Position numbers and translations under genes: made by a program. A DNA stretch of 64,000 bases from the NCBI GenBank assembly GCA_020726505.1, contig JAHLEZ010000004.1, positions 124,001 through 188,000 of the forward strand. Reading direction: 5' to 3'. Positions 1 through 12,528 of this stretch are shown here, in pieces; the stretch's first letter is position 1, and the number at the start of each line of letters is the position of its first letter. The notes under the pieces are model-generated. The model was not told where the DNA came from. It was given only the letters and a program-made list of their open reading frames with translations, and did no database searches. Source of the stretch: Leptodontidium sp. MPI-SDFR-AT-0119. Taxonomy: Eukaryota > Ascomycota > Leotiomycetes > Helotiales > Leptodontidiaceae.

Positions 1-430
1 TAAACTGAAGGTTACTTCAAGCGAAGCCTGACGATTCCACATCGCTAGGCGAAAGGAGCCTTATCTGTGTAAAGTTGTTCGTGCCATGCATATGATTTCG
101 TATAAGATCGCCCAATATGCTTGATCTTGATTCCACTGCTCATTTCATGTGCCAACTCATTGATTTCAATCTATAGGGATGTATTTGTAAAGGGCTTGAA
201 AACGGGAAGAATGCGCAGCAGTCATTTACTGGAATCCATTGCCTTGAACATTTGAAGTTCAAACATAGAAACAATCCCTACCGAAGGCCAACATATAATC
301 AAAGGAAATACCGTGTCATTAAACATCATCCATCCATCCATCAATCAATCAATCCATTTTCTTACTACTCTTCTCTGCTTCACCAATTCTTCTTCCAGCC
401 CCATCAATTTTAGCTTGACCTCACGGAAAG
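1..430. other. Upstream region of the ferric reductase gene
   Basis: No gene recognised. A short run of TCCA/TCAA tetranucleotides lies near 327-355. The region is presumably promoter and 5' leader of the gene that follows. Confidence 0.4.
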
Positions 431-2157
431 ATGTTGGACTTACGCCCCATCATTAAAGATCAATACACGGCAGCTCGAGTATACTTCCTCTCCATTGTAG
501 CAATGCTATTGTTGGAATCACTCTTTCAACTTCCACAGTTCTTGATCTATCTCCGACGAAGAGGTAAGTTAATCTAGACGCAAATCTCGAGGATTTTCAA
601 CTTCAAGTACTAGTACCTGACCCTTTTATTCTGCTTTTAGGGGTTTCACATCCACAAACCAAGCGTTCAAAGCACTCTACCCTAGTTCGCCTCGTCCATA
701 CTCTCGGCACAAGTCCACCATTCCTACCCTCCTTTATCACAACCCACCGCCTCCCGACCCTCCTCCGCCTGTTCATCTTCCTGGGCCTAAATGTTCTCTT
801 TTCTTGGACACGCCTAAAATACACGGCGGACTTCAAACGTTTTGGTTGGTTGTGCATCGCGAACGGCGGATTGGCACTCCTAGTCTCTCCACGCGGAACG
901 AACCTCCTCTCTCTCGCCCTCCGAGTGCCCACACACTCTCTTTTGATTTATCACAGGTGGTGTGGACGAGCAACGGTAGTTCATGCTACAATTCATTTTG
1001 CACTTAACACGAGGTTGTATATCCGCACCGATCAACTCAGCACTGTGTTCGCGGAACCCAGGATCAAAGTCGGCATCGCGGCGTTCGCGGCGCTGGGCAT
1101 CATCTTCCTCACCTCGGTCGCTTTGGTGCGGAGAAGGGTGTTTGAGGTTTTCTTTTACATACATTTCCTCTTCATCGTCTTCGTGGTTGGCTCATGTATC
1201 CACGCACCTCACGGACCGGAATTCTTGCTTCCAGGTTTGGGACTCTGGGTCGTGGATCGAGCGCTTCGATTGGTTTCCAACTTTCGGGATGTGGGCGTGA
1301 GGGAGGTGAAGAGATATGAAGGCGGAGTGACGAAGTTCATACTTGAGGGGGTGGAGGTAAAGAGCGCGGGATTAATGGTGTGGGTTCTTTTCCCAGGTGT
1401 TTCGTGGAACTGGCATCCTTTTACCATCTATCCAAATGTCACTTCTGACATGGATGACCCCGGAACCAGCGCTGTGATTGCGGTGCGAGGATTGGGAGGT
1501 TGGACGAAATCAGTGCAGAGCATTACTGGCTCTGCAAGTGATAGCCGCGAGATGGGTGGCAAATTGAAAATCAGGATTGATGGGCCTTACGGAGTCGGCA
1601 GAACGACTTGGGGATCCCACCCTGTTACTGTTCTAGTTGCTGGTGGAATTGGGATCACGCCTGGGATTGGAATAATGGCACAGATCATTACGAATGCTGC
1701 ACCCCGAGTGGCAAGAGGCTTCCTGCAGGAATGGAACATCCATCTACTCTGGGTTGTGAAGGACGAATCGCATATTTCTTGGTTTGCGGAAGAATTAACC
1801 TCATTAGCAAAGAAAGCAGCGAAGTTGAACGTCACCCTTGATATCACTGTTCACGTCACGGGAGGTGCGCCGAGAGCCTTGCCAACGTCGCGGGATAGCT
1901 ATATGGAGCTTGTGCCTGCGCCTAGTCAAGGGGAGGACCAAATGATGACTGCAGGCCAGAGCTTCTGGACAGTAGTGCCAGGACGACCCGATCTTACGAC
2001 TTGGTTCACCGGTGTGAAAGCCAAGACGCCAGGACTTGGTGGAGCTGTGAATGTCTGTGGCCCTAGGTCTCTAGTTTTGGGAACAAGAAAAGCTGCATTG
2101 AAAGTCAGTTCCAAATGTGGCCTTTTCCATGTTGAGGAGGAGGTGTTTGAAGTGTAA
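431..2157 (+). CDS. Ferric reductase-like transmembrane oxidoreductase (FRE/NOX superfamily)
   Basis: Two exons (431-563 and 641-2157) give 549 aa; the 77-nt intron has GTAAGT and TTTTAG ends, and the frame runs unbroken across it. The N-terminal half is hydrophobic with several membrane helices. Histidines in IYHRWCGRATVVHATIH and in FFYIHF...SCIHAPHG fit the heme-ligand helices of the ferric reductase domain. HPFTIYP near residue 310 is the FAD-binding motif, GGIGITPGIG near 377 the NADPH pyrophosphate motif, and CGPRSL sits near the C-terminus. The family moves electrons from cytosolic NADPH through FAD and heme across the membrane, typically to reduce Fe(III) or Cu(II) before uptake. The metal and cellular membrane cannot be read from sequence. 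The ATG at 431 gives the short first exon; downstream starts would lose the first helix. Confidence 0.9.
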
Positions 2158-2287
2158 ACTATTAGAATTATCGATTTACATAGAATCATTTATATTTTGA
2201 CCTTATTTTCTGCCTAAGATTCCCCACAATGATGAGTTTCAGTGTTCAGCCTTATTATTCAAATAGATACTCGATGCAAACACTAGA

Positions 2288-2490
2288 TTATTTACCAATT
2301 GTAGTTGCGTCTTCATGGCGATAGTACTTGAACCCTCCTTTCTCGTCGAAGATTACGGGCGGGCTGAGGATGGGCATGTGTTCAGCCTTGCGTCGACGGA
2401 AGATGTCTTGAGCTTTTGAGGGTGAGTGTCTTCCATATCGGCAGACGGAATTTGTTCTGGTAGTGGGCGTGAGTCTTTATCATTATGCAT
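2288..2490 (-). pseudogene. Small unknown protein gene, apparently frameshifted
   Basis: Two overlapping reading frames look like halves of one small protein. The first begins with ATG at 2490 and reads MHNDKDSRPLPEQIPSADME. The second continues one frame over and ends ...KGGFKYYRHEDATTIGK then TAA. The frames meet at a CAAAAGC stretch near 2421, where one extra A would join them into about 67 codons. The second half (FRRRKAEHMPILSPP) has the composition of a real folded protein, and I do not recognise the family. The break may be an assembly error in a homopolymer, a genuine one-base deletion, or an unusual slippage site. There is no obvious intron that would fix it. Confidence 0.4.
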
Positions 2491-3348
2491 GATTATCCTT
2501 AATGATCGGCTTGTATGTTATATCTTAAGGGGAAAGTTGCAGGTTGCTACTTTTAATGGGTGATCATATCAAGTGAAATTTCCCCACGTGCTCTTCTACC
2601 AACGTGTTGAAATGGAAGTAGGCTTCAACGAAGGGGTAGCAAAGGATGCCATAAGTTCAAGCAAAGAGGAGTTTTTTATTCAGAAGCCAAATGACTTTCT
2701 TGATGACTCAGACCGATGGAGAAGAAGCTTTTTGAAAAGTCGATTTTTACGAAAACTATGAGAAACTGAAGAAAAAGCTTCGTATTTTACGTCATGCGTT
2801 GATAGCTTATTCGCTTGATTCTTTCTAGCTTGGCTTGGGCAACACTTGGAAGCTGTCGGATGAAGAAATACCTTGTGCTTAGAACAGTAGTGATAACATA
2901 TTAAAAGATCTATGAACAAAGTCCCTGATAGTTATCTTATCTTCTAGTTCCGAAAACAAGAGACTTGTGGTTGATGTTGAAAAACAAAACTATAACACGT
3001 GACCTTGAATGGCCTCCTTTTGGATTTGCCTGTCATCTTTCTCAACCTGTCAATTCGGGGGGCTTAATAACAATCAACCGATTTACTTAATACTTCATAA
3101 AGAATGGTAATACTACACTTTCTAGCCAATATCTTGACTTGACTCACCGCTGATCAAGCCCCCCGGGCGACGTTGCAGCCACTCCAACAGTACTCAGTCT
3201 CCAAAACTGATTGTATGTTCTCAGAATCAGCGGAAGAGATGCGTTATCTCTATTCTGAACCTGATATAAGAGGCAGATTTATTCTTCGCTCGAGAAGACT
3301 TATTGCTCCCGATTCAATGGACGGATACACCAGGAGCATGTAGCATGT
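2491..3348. other. No gene seen
   Basis: Only short open frames without protein-like composition. One run near 3160-3170 is GC-rich (CCCCCCGGGCGACG) inside otherwise AT-rich spacer. Confidence 0.4.
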
Positions 3349-3630
3349 TCAGAGCGTCCTAGTTGAGGATCTACGATGAGCGTCAAGCTCTGGTGTATTC
3401 GCAGCATGTGGAGGAGAAGGAGGAGTAGGTGTAGGAACAGGACTTGAATTCTGTCTTGCTAGAAGTCGAGGCGGAAATCCGGGACGTTTTCGTCTGTCTG
3501 CTGGAGGATTTGAGAGGAGTCTTCATATTGCAAACCTATCTGACTGGGCAGTAGATTTCCTTTTCGTATAAACTAGACATGAAACGATGGGTCTAAGTCT
3601 CAAGTTTGAGAACCCAGGCTCACGGTCCAT
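3349..3630 (-). pseudogene. Possible remnant ORF with one internal stop
   Basis: Reading from an ATG at 3630, the frame stays open for 94 codons except for a TGA at about codon 36. The stretch after that stop (RLLSNPPADRRKRPGFPPRL, then a Ser/Pro/Thr-rich segment) is protein-like. The TGA would be CGA before a C-to-T change. There is no family recognition and no second line of evidence, so this may be chance. Confidence 0.2.
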
Positions 3631-4698
3631 GAAAATTCCTTTAAATCGTGGAAAAGCTTCGTTGTATTACCAAATAGACTTGGGAACTCCTCTCGCCTCA
3701 AGCGGGTTTATCGAAAAGCCATAGAGTACTTCGCAAACTGGGGAGTTTTTTTTTTGTAAAAAAAAAAAACAGGGAAGAAAAAAAAGGTAGAATCAAAGAT
3801 ACGTGCCTTTGTTTATAGGTGCGTAAATTGAGAGAGCTGCCGAGAAGGCTTCTCGCCGATGACATGTTCCGGAAATCAAAATTGACACAAAACAAGATGA
3901 AGGTCACGAACACAATTGTCATCGTGGAATATTAGTTTTTACACGACAGCGTTCATCTACGGATGAGTTTAAATCGGTTCATCGACAATCTACGAGCTGT
4001 ACATCTAATTCAAACGTCAAATCCTTCATTACGGTCCTCCATCCCTGAAGCCGAGTTTTCTTCCCTAAAGTACCACTCACTGCACCAACTCGAAAAGCCC
4101 CGACTCTTCCGCCATTGAGCCCCAAAGCGCGCGAACAGATGCGTCAGTCCTCTGCTTTCGAGACACAGAAAGGTGTCAAAACGTCATTGCTAGTGTAAGC
4201 TGGTGCCTACATTGTGGTTCATCTGGGTGATTCCAGTTTCAGTTTCGGTTTCGGTTTTGAGTTGGAAGGTTGAGTGAGCAACTTGAGTTTATTTACTTAG
4301 CTGCGAAGAAGAAGGTAAGTTAAGCCTCCGATGGAATAGACGCCACGCCGCGTCACTTCTTGTTGTGTCTCGGACATTGTTCAACGAACAGACTGAAGCG
4401 AGGAATGAGGAATGCGGCGTGAATTTTTGGCAATGAAGCTTAGCTTCATTGATTTTCCTCTTGAGTTTAGTTTAAGCATGGTGAGTGACTGTGCCTGCTT
4501 GCTTGCTGGAAAAGTTGAGTTAGATCCTTGACGAGCTGAAGTTACGAACGAGGAGGTGGAGAATCTTGAAAAAAAAAACGTAAAAGTAAAAATAAAAAAG
4601 CAAACTTAATCATCCTCCACAATGTTACAGTATGATGAACATCATCAGCAGATATGTCAATCTCCCAAGGCTCAAAGTTAAGGATATTGTAATCCCGC

Positions 4699-4700
<2 letters not shown>
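3631..4700. other. No gene seen
   Basis: AT-rich spacer with homopolymer T/A runs near 3747-3785 and A runs near 4570-4600. No supported coding sequence. Confidence 0.4.

Positions 4701-4770
<70 letters not shown>
4701..4770. repeat. (CT)35 microsatellite
   Basis: Seventy bases of uninterrupted CT dinucleotide on the + strand. The antisense Arg-Glu open frame over it is a repeat artefact. Confidence 0.98.
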
Positions 4771-4771
<1 letters not shown>

Positions 4772-6835
4772 ATCACGAACCTAGCTTTACGGCAGGTACG
4801 GTACAGTCCATGTGAGAAAGTAAAGTTTCCTTCCTCCCACCGGCAACCGAAGACAAGAAAAATGTTGAAAACTTTCACTCTGGTGGATACTTCCCAAGGT
4901 TATAATATACTCAGCCACGATGTTCACACGTGTGTTGCTTACCAATTCTTTCATTCATTCGGGAGTTGTGGGGGTATGTGGGACGTGTTGTGTGGGTGTT
5001 GATTTTCCATCTGAGGTGGGACGGGAAGGCTGTAAGCGAGGCAAGGAGGGTGCTGGGGAGAGAAGCGGGGCCGTCGGATTCGAATGCGCTGGCCCCATCC
5101 CCATTTTTGAGGCGGGCAGGCATTCGGCTTTCACGGGTCCCGAGGGATCTTGCTGGGCTGTGGGTAGCCGTATTTCGCGACTTCTAATTTGCTGGAGAAG
5201 GGGGTTTGAAGTCTTAACCTTAAACTTTAAATCGGTTTATTTGGAAGAATGGGGAAGGTTGAGAAGTGAGTAATTTCATAACCTCGGTCGGGTTTTCAGG
5301 GGATAGATCTTGGTGTTATGTTTTGCTGTCTTGGTATTGAAGTTGTAGAGAGTGAGGTTCTTTCGTAGTGATAGTATTCAGGCATGTGATAGGTTCTCAC
5401 AGGTGAGATCGGGAGGGGGTGCACCCTAAAAACAGACAGGATAGGCGAACCATTCAGGGAGCAAGCTCACTGAGTCGTCAGGCTAGCCCCCATATTTCAA
5501 GCTTATTTTTAGTGAGTAAGCCTAGAACATGCATCCATCCATCCATCTATCGCATCCTAATCCGATGCCTTGCCTATCATTCCATTCACTAAATCTGATC
5601 ATTCGCTATTGGGATACAATCACACTGATGGAGATGAGGTGATCGACTTCCAAGACGGCGAAGACGGGAATTGCGTGTTATTTACTAGGTGTGTGAGGAA
5701 AGTCCGGTACGGTACGGTAGTTGACTGACGGGTTGGGAATGAGAATGATGATGACGATGGTGGTGGGGATCGGATCTGCGCATGCACTCTACTCAGAGAC
5801 AAACAGCTGTCATTGCGCCAGCAGCGGCGGCATCTTGAAGATAAACGCGTAACCCTCTCTTGGCTACTGTACTGGTGGATGAGATAACGGTGGATAAGTG
5901 AAAATGCATGTGTTATGATTGGAGGGGAATTTCCTGATATCACGCTCGGCGGCCGATGGCCGAGAAGTGCATCGATCGCTGATATTCTACGGATGTGGAT
6001 TACCCAGGTGGTTCGTCGAGTGGTAGGGCAGCCCGAGCAGCCCACTGGTGACCAATTGGGACCCAGTAACTCGTTCCAGTATGCATGTATTCGCAAGCCA
6101 GCCAGCCAGCCTTACCAGAATTTACTTGTCTGGTCTTACTTAGGCGCTTCCTTTCCTTACCAATTAATACATTCACCGGTCTGAGATACTTGGAAGTACG
6201 CGCGAGCACTGCACTGCACTGCATGCTGCAGAGAGTCGTAATATTTCCCCAACTAAAAGTCCGCTGTATCACATCAGAAGAAGCAGAAGCAGCAGCGTGT
6301 CGGTTTCAGCTGCATGTAGAAGGGGGACCTGGGCAGCCAATAGCTGAGCTCTGAGAGTGAGACTGGCCAATCATCAGCGCTGCATTTCAGAAGGCTTCGT
6401 TCCTGTGGAGGCGCAGGGAGCCACGAATGCGTGCTTGGCTCTAAACCGTAATGGGCATGTAACTTCTACTGCAGCGCCCCGGACTGAGTTGAGTTCTACC
6501 ATAGGAAAGGGAAGGGGGGCGAGTGGGTAAGGAAGGAAGGAGGTGGGAGCCAGAATACCCAGAATACCTTCCTGTAAAGTGAGTGCAAGGGGGTAATACG
6601 GTACTGCCCCATGCAGTACTACCAATAGCTCTCTTGCTCTTAATGGTCCGTGGTACGGTGCCCTGGCCTTGCCCGACCCTGGCATGTAGAAGTGCGGAGG
6701 GCTGAGCTGATACATATTTGACCACACCCTTCCCCTCGGCTGAGAACAAAGAATGAATGAACTGTCGGTAGCGATTTAACTACTGGACTTGTTTGCTTTC
6801 TCTACTTTCACTCTCTACAACAATCACAATCCACA
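4771..6835. other. No gene seen (about 2 kb)
   Basis: Several open frames of 70-158 codons exist on both strands, but their composition is low-complexity or Cys/Trp-scattered and none has a recognisable motif or consistent splice pattern. The last few hundred bases are presumably the promoter of the DOMON gene; a TACTTTCACTC-rich leader precedes its ATG. Confidence 0.4.
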
Positions 6836-8703
6836 ATGAAAACATCACGGTTACAAAACACCTTTGCCTGGGCCGTTGCTGGTTTCGGTGCGCTGCCTTC
6901 CATTTATTATTCTCCAGTACATGCGGGAAAGAAAATGACTTCAATACTGACTGGTTTATAAATAGCCTCCCTCTCTACAGCACAATACACATTCTCCCCC
7001 AGTAGTAATGCCCCAACATACAGCATCGGTATCCCATCGGGCTCATCAATCTCCTCCACCTCCACAGGACCGCTCTACTTCCACCTCGAAGCGCCAACAT
7101 CCTACCAATGGGTCGCCTTAGGGATCGGTAGCCAGATGGCCGGCGCGACTATCTTCGTCATGTACGCTGATGGGAATGGCAATATCACGCTCAGTGGGAG
7201 GAGGGGGACGGGACAGGTCGAACCCAGGGCGGATAGTGCGCTGCAAGCTGGCTTGGAGTTGTTGGAGGGGACGGGAATTGCGAATGGGGTGATGGTTGCG
7301 AATGTTCGATGTGGGTCTACCCTCCCTTATTCATGCGTTCGTTCGTTGTGACTTGACTTGCCCGTGGGCTGGTCCTCCTGGTGGTGCTGGGATGAACGGG
7401 TGGTCATGGTCATGCAAGATGGGTGGAGATACCGTATACCAGGATGCACAAATACTAATTGAATTGGGACAGGCACAACATGTAGACTTCAATCCAGCGC
7501 ATCGTCATCGAATTCCCCCTGGATCGCAGCGTGGAATACCGGATCAGCTATCGATTCTACATCTACATCAGCGACTCTCCGTCAACATGCCGGGAACAAC
7601 AGAGTAACAGCACAAGTCGATCTCTCACAAGCGTCTATCTCTTCAGACTCGAATCCCTTTATCTCAGGCAGTACCACCACTCCAGGGACGACTGGTTCCG
7701 GATCCTCACCAACGACTGCTTCGACCAGCACACCCACATCTCAATCAGGAGGCAAAGGGTCCGGCGATGATGATGGTAATTCTAGCGACGATTCTAAAGG
7801 CAATGGAAGCAGCAATACCAACACAAGCGGAGTGACCTTTGGCGGCACAAATTTTAATGCCATAACCGATTACCAGAAAGCCCACGGTATTGTGATGGGC
7901 GTCGTTGTCGTTCTGCTCTTCCCCTTTGGTGCTATTTTCGTGCGTATGGGTGGAAGTGGGATTGTGCATGGGGTATTGCAGCTTTTGAGTCTGTGTGCCC
8001 TTTTGGTGGGTTTGGGTCTTGGTGTTAAGTTGGGGAATTTGAGATCGATGGTAAGTTTCACTTTTTTCAGATGACAGATTCTTGGACAGGGAGAGGACTG
8101 TGGGTCGGGATTTGGACCAGGGGGGGTTGGTAGGAGAGGAAGATCTTGGGTATCTGGCCTTCATCAAGCAAGGACCGACATATCTAAAAATGCCCTGTCC
8201 TCTTCTTGCCTTGTCAAACATAACTATATTGAATGAAACCAAACTAACTCTCACAGAACTTCGCATCAACTACACACCTCCTCTGCGGTCTAATCATCGT
8301 CGGCCTCTTCCTCCTCCAACCCATCTTTGGTATCATCCACCACATCCAATACAAGCGCAACCTCGCCCGCGCCGGAGTCTCACACCTGCACATCTGGTAC
8401 GGACGTATCCTCATGATCCTCGCTGTCGTCAATGGCGGTTTTGGCTTGAGACTCGCAGCCAATACGACGAATGGGAAGATTGCCTATGGTGTCGTGGCGG
8501 GTGTTATGGGTTTGGCGTATATCGTGATTTGTGTGTTCAAGAGGAAAGGGAGTGGGAGGGGATTGACGGGCCCGTTGAGGAAGGAGGAGAGTGTTAGACA
8601 GCACTCGCCTGGGTATAGTGGGACGCCGCCTGAGGTTGGACAGTATCATAATGGGAGCGGGCCTGCACACGCGGGGCGGAGGGAGAATGTTGTTTTTAAG
8701 TAG
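6836..8703 (+). CDS. Secreted/membrane DOMON-cytochrome b561 protein
   Basis: Four exons: 6836 to about 6881 (or 6887), 6981-7310, 7473-8050 and 8257-8703, about 466 aa. An N-terminal hydrophobic leader is followed by a DOMON-like cytochrome domain (AQYTFSP... TSYQWVALGIGSQMAGA... VMYADGNGNITLS). A long Ser/Thr/Gly/Asp linker follows, then b561-like helices with histidines in YQKAHGIVMG, TTHLLCG, IIHHIQY and SHLHIWYGR. A charged cytosolic tail ends in NVVFK. Known members pass electrons across a membrane and fungal ones resemble the cellobiose dehydrogenase cytochrome domain; the substrate is unknown here. The first donor is ambiguous (GTTTCG at 6882 or GTGCGC at 6888), but both keep phase 1 into the second exon. 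The third intron has a CTAAC branch site near 8243. Confidence 0.85.
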
Positions 8704-8735
8704 TGGGAAGGTAGGAGGGTGAGGTTGGAAAGGAA

Positions 8736-8762
8736 TTTTTTTTTTTTTTTTTTTTTTTTTTT
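8736..8762 (+). repeat. T27 homopolymer tract
   Basis: Twenty-seven consecutive T just after the stop of the DOMON-b561 gene, probably in its 3' UTR. Confidence 0.95.
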
Positions 8763-11402
8763 GTACAGGTATTGCATCATTTTGGATTCTAGGGGTGTTG
8801 GTTTGGGGAGAGGAGGGGATGAGATTATGTTCTTTGTTGGGTGGGCTTGGATGGGCCTTTGAAATGGAGGTTTGATGGGTGTGAGGGTAGATATACATAT
8901 ACACGGATATGCGTTGGTATTGATAGACTATGAATGTGTTACTCGTTGAGTAATACGCAACGTTTACTCTTCTTCCCATGTTTCCTGCTTCCTTGGTTGT
9001 TGTACTAAAGATCGATGATCTACCTGGGACTCGATAGGGCCAGATGAGATGGACTACCTACGCCTGTACTCGTACCGATGTGAAAACCAAATTCAAACAA
9101 CAATTGACATTAACGTTAAAAAGTCAACAGTAGTTAGTTAATAGTGGGCTTGGTTTTATTCCACGAGACATTGGAACTTGTATTTTCACTTCTCCCTTTT
9201 TTCACTTCACGAGTAGCTGCTGGCATAGTTGAGCTGAGGGCTTTCGTGGGGGCGGATGTGTTTGGATTTAAATTCATATTCGAATTTAATAATTCAATAA
9301 TTTGTATTTACTTGCTGCCTTGGATAGGACAAGGGGAATGAGTATAAGTTTGTGATGGATGATGATGATGATGAGGGGGTATACATATATAAATACAGAC
9401 AGACAGACTTGTCTTTCAAGAGTCGATGTCGTTCAGGTGGAATGGCATGTCGTGGAGAGAAAGATGGAGATATAGATGTAGATGTAGATGCTGTGGTGAG
9501 ATGGGGTGGGTGGATGGTGGTTCTGAGCTTCAGATGGGGGTGGGGAGGGGGTTTGGGATTTGGAATTTGTGTTGGGGAGGTGAGATGGGAAGGGTGTTGA
9601 GGAGGAAGGAGAGGGTGGGGGAATAAGGGGGGAAGGGAGAGGGGGGGAAGAGAGTGGATGGGAGTAGGGGAGGCAGGAAAGAGCTGGACGGGCGGTGAGG
9701 AGTTGAGAGATGACAAAGAGATCAAAACTGACGACAGTCAGTATAAGAAGTAGATTTGATTTTGATTCGGCGATGTGAGCGTGATATGCCCTGAGCTCTA
9801 GTACGTATATGTACTTTGATAGGAGATGTAGTGCTACGTTATGTCACTTGGGATTGAAGACGGGGAATGGCAGACGTGAGTTCGATGTGTCAACATGCTC
9901 TTCTAAGAGTTGATTACCCATGGTGTTTGTTGCCTTTTGCTTGGTTCTGGGATTAATAGGGTGCGAGGGATTTATATACTTTGAGAATGGGGGGTTAGGG
10001 GTTGTGAATGTGGAGGAAAGAGAGAGAAGTGAGGGATAGTGGGAGGGTTGGCTTGTCTTAGGTGAATGAGGAGATGTAAGTGAAGTTGAGGAGACGAGAT
10101 GTATTGTCTCCAGTATTGATTTGGCGAGTCTGCCGAGCAGCTTCCTCTTGGGCCAGATAGCTTGCTTCCTCTGCACATCGAATCTGAGCAACTTAATGGA
10201 GTATATAAACGCAAAACCTCCTTGTGAATATTGTGAATTTCTTCAGGGAACAATCTCGTTCGATGTAGGATCGATTTGTTCCGGTTTCTGGAAGCGCTCA
10301 GAATTTCTGTGCACTTCGAAGAATATGATACCGTATTTCTTTTGAAGGCAAGGATCTTGGTTTCTTGGTTATGGAGATGCGATGGATTTGTAAAGACTTT
10401 GGGTTAGAAACAAGAGAATTGGTGGTGAGCAGGTGGTGACAGTGAATGGGAAGCTGACAACAGCTCGTTGTGAAGCGTACTGTTGAAGGCTGCAGTCCCG
10501 ACATCACTCTCTGCAGTATATATTTTTCAAAAATCATTCGACCCATACTTTAAGAACTTCTCTGAGTTTGATATGATTTGGCTTTAAAAAACGACTTCTA
10601 ATCAACACCCCATTGTATATGTGAACTAAGCCCATATACATCTTTGCATATTCAAAAGATAGACTGAGGTTGTTCATATATGCCAATCAAGGCAAGGAAA
10701 CGTAACAGCGATAAGAAAGTGGACGGAGTATTTGTGGCGGGTAGGGTAGTACGAGAGTATGTGCTTGGGGGCTGTGGGTGAATTTATTTGTGGTCTAACA
10801 ACTTAGAAATGGGAACTTATTTATTATTGTTATACATGAGTTTGATATCATTCATTCTCAGGTTTAGCTTCAGGGAGGAAAGTCAGTGATTGATGAGCCT
10901 ATACGTGAATCTTGATATGAAATATAAAAATACTTAGTTATTAAACATCTTTCTATTGTAATCTCACGAAGTTGAAAATCACTCTGTTATATATTTCGGG
11001 CTGAAGTGCAGTTAGAGTAGCTCTCGCGGGAAAGAGAATTGATGGACAGAGGGTGTTTCAATTGCAGGCTTCATGTGCTACTGAAGGCAATGCCACCAAT
11101 CTTAGGAATACTCGATTTGATGAGTACGGTAGAAAATGGTAGTCAGAGGGGTTTGATAACGAGAGGGTCTCTTTCACCTCATTAATGTCAACAGTGAAGT
11201 ATTTGTTGACAGCGAAGCATAAGCGAGAGAACAAGTACTCACCCCGCTTCAAGATGCCTACCGAATCTTCATTAGTGGCCCTGATCAGGAGAATTGTGCC
11301 ATGAGCTTTAAACATTGGATTCAGATAGAATCGATCAATTATAGTTGTCATGTCGAGTACAGTCTACAGTAAAGAACTTGTCTCCGAGCTATTCTGCCCC
11401 TC
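8763..11402. other. Long gene-poor stretch
   Basis: About 2.6 kb without a supported gene. 9490-9660 is very G-rich on the + strand (GGGGAGGGGG-type runs) and 9357-9374 is a GAT repeat. A 97-codon minus-strand frame at 11058-11351 begins with a real ATG and contains a good donor-like GTGAGT. Nothing else supports it. Confidence 0.4.
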
Positions 11403-12528
11403 TCACTTGACCCAAGCATCAAACCATCTCACGGCCTGGAAATAAGCACTCTCTTGCGCAAAAGCCTTCTGAGGATCCGACAAGTTCGTTCTGACTGCAA
11501 ACCCATGCTCAGCGTTGGAGTAGAGGTTGGTTTGGAAGGTGATGTTGGTGGAAGTGAAGATGGCTTCGGCTGCCGCTCGTTGGGCGGGGGTGCTTGATCC
11601 GTCGAGTTCTGTTCGGTGTTAGGTATTTGGTTTTAGGAGGCTGAGCTGTGAGGTAAGATTGAAGACTAACCTCCAAATGCGACACTCAGAGGAGCAGCGA
11701 TTCCTTGCCATTCTTCTGCAACTACACCGCTGGGATGAGCAGTGAATCCTGCATCGAGACCTTTTCCGGGAGCAAGGAATCTAGCGACATATTTCCCTCC
11801 GAAACTGCACCAATGTAATGTCAGCCGAGAAGACCCAAACTAAAAGTAAGGCTGCGTACCAATACCCAACGGCGCCGATTTTCTTGACGCCCAGTTTACC
11901 ACGCATGGCTGCAATAGTAGAAGTGACGATGGCATCGATTGCCTCTGGAGGGTGACGTTCACGCCAAGCTGTCATGTTGAAACTTGGGTCGCCCAATTGA
12001 TCGATGCCAACTGCCGAATATCAGTTCAAATTTCAAGGTCAGTTAAGAGAAGCTTTTCGTACTAGGATCTCCATTGAATAGATCAGGCTCTACCACAAAA
12101 TAGCCTGCGAGAGCAAGACTGTCTGCTAACCTAGAGAAAAATTAGCTAGGGATATCGAGATTGCTCGTGAAGATCGTACAATCTGTTATTAATGAGAGTG
12201 ACCCCAAAGATATCCGTGAGGTAAAGGATGGCGATATCAGTCTTTTTGGACTTTCCTGGTGGGTATGCCAGGTATGTGTTGACTGTTCTTCGGTCAGCTC
12301 TGACCCGACACTGCACTGGCATCACTTACTGCCCCCAACAGTTTCGAATTTTCCAGTAGAATTAGTATCAGTCAAGACACCACTCAAACATTTGGATTTG
12401 CTGGATACACGATTGAAAAGTTGTCCAGCATGCTCATCCTTGAGTGGCGCTGGGTCATAACCATAGGTATCAGGCGAAGCGAGAGTAAAAGGGGCCAACA
12501 GGGCCAGAAGTTGCAATTGGACTCGCAT
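11403..12528 (-). CDS. Secreted dienelactone hydrolase family protein
   Basis: Six exons on the minus strand (12528-12330, 12282-12180, 12130-12063, 12010-11860, 11804-11671, 11608-11403) sum to 861 nt, 286 aa. All introns are 47-62 nt with standard ends. The N-terminus (MRVQLQLLALLAPFTLASP) is a signal peptide. TYLAYPP, YLTDIFGV and EPDLFNGDP are typical of the DLH fold. The nucleophile elbow GYCFGG places Cys174, with Asp221 in FGELDGS and His253 in EHGF; this Cys-Asp-His spacing matches dienelactone hydrolase. The family hydrolyses dienelactone and related esters, but secreted fungal copies are mostly uncharacterised and the substrate cannot be inferred. The Cys codon is split by the fourth intron. 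Confidence 0.92.

Noticed and set aside
4678..4878. Minus-strand Arg-Glu repeat ORF
   Set aside because: It is only the translation of the CT microsatellite.
5620..6096. 158-codon minus ORF
   Set aside because: Scattered Ser/Arg/Pro/Trp composition, no motif, overlapped by other frames; reads as non-coding.
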